Assembly (NCBI GenBank): GCA_004011035.1
Contig: CP025734.1
Span: 1,200,001-1,264,000 of the forward strand
DNA from: Bdellovibrio sp. qaytius
Lineage (GTDB): Bacteria; Bdellovibrionota; Bdellovibrionia; Bdellovibrionales; Bdellovibrionaceae
DNA length: 64,000 bases
Direction of reading: 5' to 3'
Shown: piece after piece, positions 61,738-64,000 of the stretch
Position numbering within the stretch: position 1 is the first letter of the stretch
How the letters are laid out: each line of letters opens with the position of its first letter
Translations under genes and position numbers: made by a program
The notes under the pieces: model-generated
The model's database searches: none
The model's input: only the letters and a program-made list of their open reading frames with translations
Told to the model about the DNA's origin: nothing

Positions 61738-62256
61738 ATGAATATTGATCACTGGATTCAGTCAACAGATGCAAGCGCTTTAGAAAATATACTTGTCGAT
61801 CTATTGTTAGTCGACGGATATACATATTCTGGTTACATCAACTATGTGGCCTTTAAAGATCACCCCGAAAGTATTCTTTTAACAAGTCGGTCATCTAAAG
61901 CAGGCATTTTTGTCGGCAAGAAAATTCAAAAAAAAGAAATTATAGGTTTTAATTTTTCAACTGCACCACGAACTAACTTTGGCTTTCATCATATTTACTT
62001 GGCTGAAAGAGACAATGAGTTACATTTTCAACATGCGATTCATGATCAGTATCAAATTTCTGTGACTCATAAAATAAATTCTAAATTAAAATTTGTAGGC
62101 GATTGTTTTTTATATTTACAAAAGATAAATGCCGGTTTTTTGCCGAACGAGCAAATTACATTGGTCTTATTTAGACAGGTCAGAGCTAAGTACTGTGTGG
62201 ATTCGGTAAAATTTGAGCGTAAAGTTAAAGAGTTTCTGCAGGTGTACACCACTTGA
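61738..62256 (+). CDS. Hypothetical protein
   Basis: 172 aa from the ATG at 61738; GGAAGG lies 11 bases upstream, and a TTG at 61720 is less likely. There is no signal peptide and no membrane helix. The central beta-rich part (VAFKDHPESILLTSRSSKAGIFVGKKIQKKE, HHIYLAERDNELHFQHAIHDQYQIS) recalls RNase-like or small enzyme folds, but no motif is convincing. It lies 110 bp downstream of the secreted peptide gene and could be on the same transcript. Confidence 0.55.
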   Translation: MNIDHWIQSTDASALENILVDLLLVDGYTYSGYINYVAFKDHPESILLTSRSSKAGIFVGKKIQKKEIIGFNFSTAPRTNFGFHHIYLAERDNELHFQHAIHDQYQISVTHKINSKLKFVGDCFLYLQKINAGFLPNEQITLVLFRQVRAKYCVDSVKFERKVKEFLQVYTT

Positions 62257-62322
62257 AGAGGAGCAGTTAAGGGCAGTTGTCTAAGTCTTTGACAGCTGAA
62301 ACTAGGTAGTTTTGTTTAGGCG

Positions 62323-62338
62323 TGGTTTCTATATTGCT
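62323..62338 (+). promoter_or_regulatory. Weak sigma-54-like promoter before the papain-like protease
   Basis: TGGTTTCTATATTGCT keeps GG (62324-62325), TTGC and exact GG-to-GC spacing but lacks the CAC part of the -24 element. The predicted start is near 62349, 24 bp before the ATG. Confidence 0.25.
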
Positions 62339-62372
62339 CTGAATAGACACGTCAAAGCAAAGGACGTATCTG

Positions 62373-63404
62373 ATGAAAACCACTCTAGTTAAAATACTAT
62401 CAATTTTCACTCTTCTATCGGTACTTTTTTTAACCTCTCAAGAAGCGTCAGCCTCACAAATTAATATGCCTGATGAGTCTTGCGAAGCTTTAGATGTTCG
62501 CGATGCCATGAACCCTGAACTGCACGATTTTTTTATGAAGCCTTCTGAGCAAGGTGATATTGGCTGGTGCTTTGGCTATGCGGCCACTGATGTTTTAAGC
62601 CAATCTATTGGTAAGCCCGTATCTTCGATTTATGTCTCTGTAAACTATATCAGTCGCTTAACGTCTGTCGGTAAATGGGCGCGTGAACTGTTAAACGGAA
62701 AAGCAGCGACTCCTGAAGCTGGCTTTATTGCTTCTGCGATTAACGAAGCTAAAGATTTAGGTCAAGTTTGTACAAGTGAAGGCGTTCCTTACCAAGGCGT
62801 TTTTAAAGTGAATTCTTATATTTCTAGAACAGGTACATTTTTAACAAACCTTCAGCGTTTGCGCGATAATAAATGCGAAAAATCATGTGAACAAGTTGTA
62901 GATGCCGGAATTAAATATTTTCTTTCAAGCTTACAAGTAGCAGATGTTAAAAAATATCTTATAAGCAATCCGCAATTAAGTTTAGAAAAAGCTTTCTTTT
63001 CTTTATTAAATTCATCATGCGGTAATAATCGCGTTGCAGTTTCACAAAACATTAATGTTGAAACGGCTATTCAATCTACGCTTCAACCGGGTCAACCACA
63101 CTATGATGCTTCAAAAGATATTGTGAACAAGATCGATAGCGCTTTAGAAAAAAATAAAGTCGTGGGTCTTGAATACAACGCCGGTCACATCACAGCAGCT
63201 GGTGGCACGATGGGCGGCTTTCATGCTTCGACAATCATCGCGCGTAAAACGATCGATAAAATGTGTCATTACCTTGTTCGTAATTCTTGGGGCAGTGCTT
63301 GTAATTATAGATCAGGTATTATCTGCGAAAAAGAACAGGGTGCCTACTGGGTCGATAAAATGACTCTTCGTAAAATGGCCTCAAAGATTGTTTGGATTAA
63401 TTAA
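62373..63404 (+). CDS. Secreted papain-like (C1) cysteine protease
   Basis: 343 aa with a signal peptide ending at about SQEASA. Catalytic Cys in GDIGWCFGYAATDVLSQ (the Q-x-x-x-C-W-x-F/A pattern of papain, with variation), His in GGFHASTIIARK and Asn in YLVRNSWGSACNYR (N-S-W-G). Spacing and the C-terminal arrangement match peptidase family C1. No large propeptide is seen between the signal peptide and the domain. It is an exported protease, plausible for prey or protein degradation. AAGGACG precedes the ATG, with a weak sigma-54-like site further upstream. Confidence 0.85.
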   Translation: MKTTLVKILSIFTLLSVLFLTSQEASASQINMPDESCEALDVRDAMNPELHDFFMKPSEQGDIGWCFGYAATDVLSQSIGKPVSSIYVSVNYISRLTSVGKWARELLNGKAATPEAGFIASAINEAKDLGQVCTSEGVPYQGVFKVNSYISRTGTFLTNLQRLRDNKCEKSCEQVVDAGIKYFLSSLQVADVKKYLISNPQLSLEKAFFSLLNSSCGNNRVAVSQNINVETAIQSTLQPGQPHYDASKDIVNKIDSALEKNKVVGLEYNAGHITAAGGTMGGFHASTIIARKTIDKMCHYLVRNSWGSACNYRSGIICEKEQGAYWVDKMTLRKMASKIVWIN

Positions 63405-63479
63405 CCACAATTTTGATTTTGCGCGACGCACAAGCCTGTCTCTGATTGCGGTCTTCGTTTTTTTGAGTAGTGTTGTAGT

Positions 63480-64000
63480 ATGGTGCAAACTGGCGTTTTA
63501 TTAAGACCAAGAGAAATTTTATTACTTCAGCTGACGTGTGCTGTGGTTTTAGTTTTTTCAATCTTTGATATCGTTCATGATGTTAAAATTGATAGTTCAT
63601 TTTTTCATTTGGGAATAGATGCATTTTTAGCTTTGCTTATATTGATTGCTTTGGTGATTTTAATTTACCGCGCAAAAGTAAATGGTCGAAACATAGCCAA
63701 ACTTCAAACGGCTTATTCAGATGCCAAAAAACAAATCGAAATTACATCTGCCGAAAAAGTCTTAATTTTAAAAGGCATTGGCGAATACATCGATCGTCAA
63801 TTTAATATCTGGAAGCTTTCATCAGCCGAAAAAGAAATTGCGATGCTTTTATTAAAAGGGCTATCACATATCGAGATTTCAGAAATTCGCCAAACTAGCG
63901 AGCGCACTGTTCGTCAGCAATCATTAAACATTTATGCTAAAGCCCAATTAAAAGGTCGTTCAGATCTTGCTGCTTTTTTTCTTGAAGATTTCTTAAGCCC
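63480..64000 (+). CDS. Membrane-anchored LuxR-type HTH protein (cut by window end)
   Basis: The ATG at 63480 opens a frame that is still open at the window end (173 codons). Two hydrophobic segments (about residues 13-31 and 45-65) are followed by a short coiled coil (AKLQTAYSDAKKQIEITSAEKV) and a LuxR-type helix-turn-helix: WKLSSAEKEIAMLLLKGLSHIEISEIRQTSERTVRQQSLNIYAKAQL. The two N-terminal helices suggest membrane tethering, so DNA binding would be at the inner membrane. No receiver or autoinducer domain is present in the visible part. Confidence 0.8.
   Translation, partial: MVQTGVLLRPREILLLQLTCAVVLVFSIFDIVHDVKIDSSFFHLGIDAFLALLILIALVILIYRAKVNGRNIAKLQTAYSDAKKQIEITSAEKVLILKGIGEYIDRQFNIWKLSSAEKEIAMLLLKGLSHIEISEIRQTSERTVRQQSLNIYAKAQLKGRSDLAAFFLEDFLS

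Noticed and set aside
1-64000. tRNA, rRNA, CRISPR arrays, phage or insertion-sequence genes
   Set aside because: No such structure, no transposase or integrase motif and no regularly spaced repeats were seen by reading; small RNAs cannot be excluded without covariance searches.

Overview
The window is low-GC bacterial chromosome. It is rich in hybrid histidine kinases, exported proteases, outer-membrane barrels and secreted proteins, and it has a SpoIIE-type partner-switching operon and a TIGR02147-like regulator. This mix resembles Bdellovibrio-like predators (Bdellovibrionota). That placement is inference from gene content, because no rRNA or marker gene is present. I saw no tRNA, rRNA, CRISPR array or insertion sequence. 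No gene-free stretch exceeds about 270 bp.

Layout. 1-9.7 kb: a FecR-like membrane protein, a PAS-GGDEF diguanylate cyclase, a four-gene partner-switching operon (SpoIIE phosphatase, HATPase, STAS, exported barrel) and a DUF4388 protein. 9.8-12.6 kb: an orphan antitoxin behind an 18-bp palindrome, then DUF4383, cardiolipin synthase-like and EEP-phosphatase genes. 12.6-29.3 kb: signal transduction (REC proteins, a REC-8TM-PAS protein behind a good sigma-54 site, three cytoplasmic hybrid kinases), interleaved with an MFS exporter, an FKBP and an ATP-grasp/metallopeptidase pair. 29.3-33.5 kb: secreted proteins, including a matrixin protease and an Ig-repeat lipoprotein. 34.5-47 kb: a two-gene NRPS-PKS assembly line with a divergent phosphopantetheinyl transferase. 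47.1-51 kb: stress-type BON and glycine-zipper proteins and a fourth hybrid kinase. 51-56.1 kb: a tight seven-gene leftward operon. 56.3-64 kb: a DedA-ATP-grasp fusion, secreted proteins, a small glycine-rich exported peptide, a papain-like protease and a membrane LuxR protein cut by the window end.

Two systems stand out. First, the leftward operon YHS - DoxX - [cysteine dioxygenase::PLP decarboxylase] - GNAT N-acyltransferase - lipoprotein hydrolase - ECF sigma - soluble zinc-finger anti-sigma. The fusion keeps the key cysteine dioxygenase residues and a group II decarboxylase active site, so one polypeptide should convert cysteine to hypotaurine. The translationally coupled OlsB/FeeM-like acyltransferase suggests the amine is N-acylated, giving a taurine-type aminolipid, possibly under thiol/redox control by the sigma/anti-sigma pair. 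The enzyme assignment is strong; the lipid product is hypothesis.

Second, the assembly line runs A-T-KS-AT-T-aminotransferase (first protein) then C-T-C-A-T-thioesterase (second protein). It predicts an amino-acid starter extended by one ketide, beta-amination, and then one or two further residues. By manual reading the A-domain pockets look proline-like and glycine-like. One condensation-carrier module has no adenylation domain.
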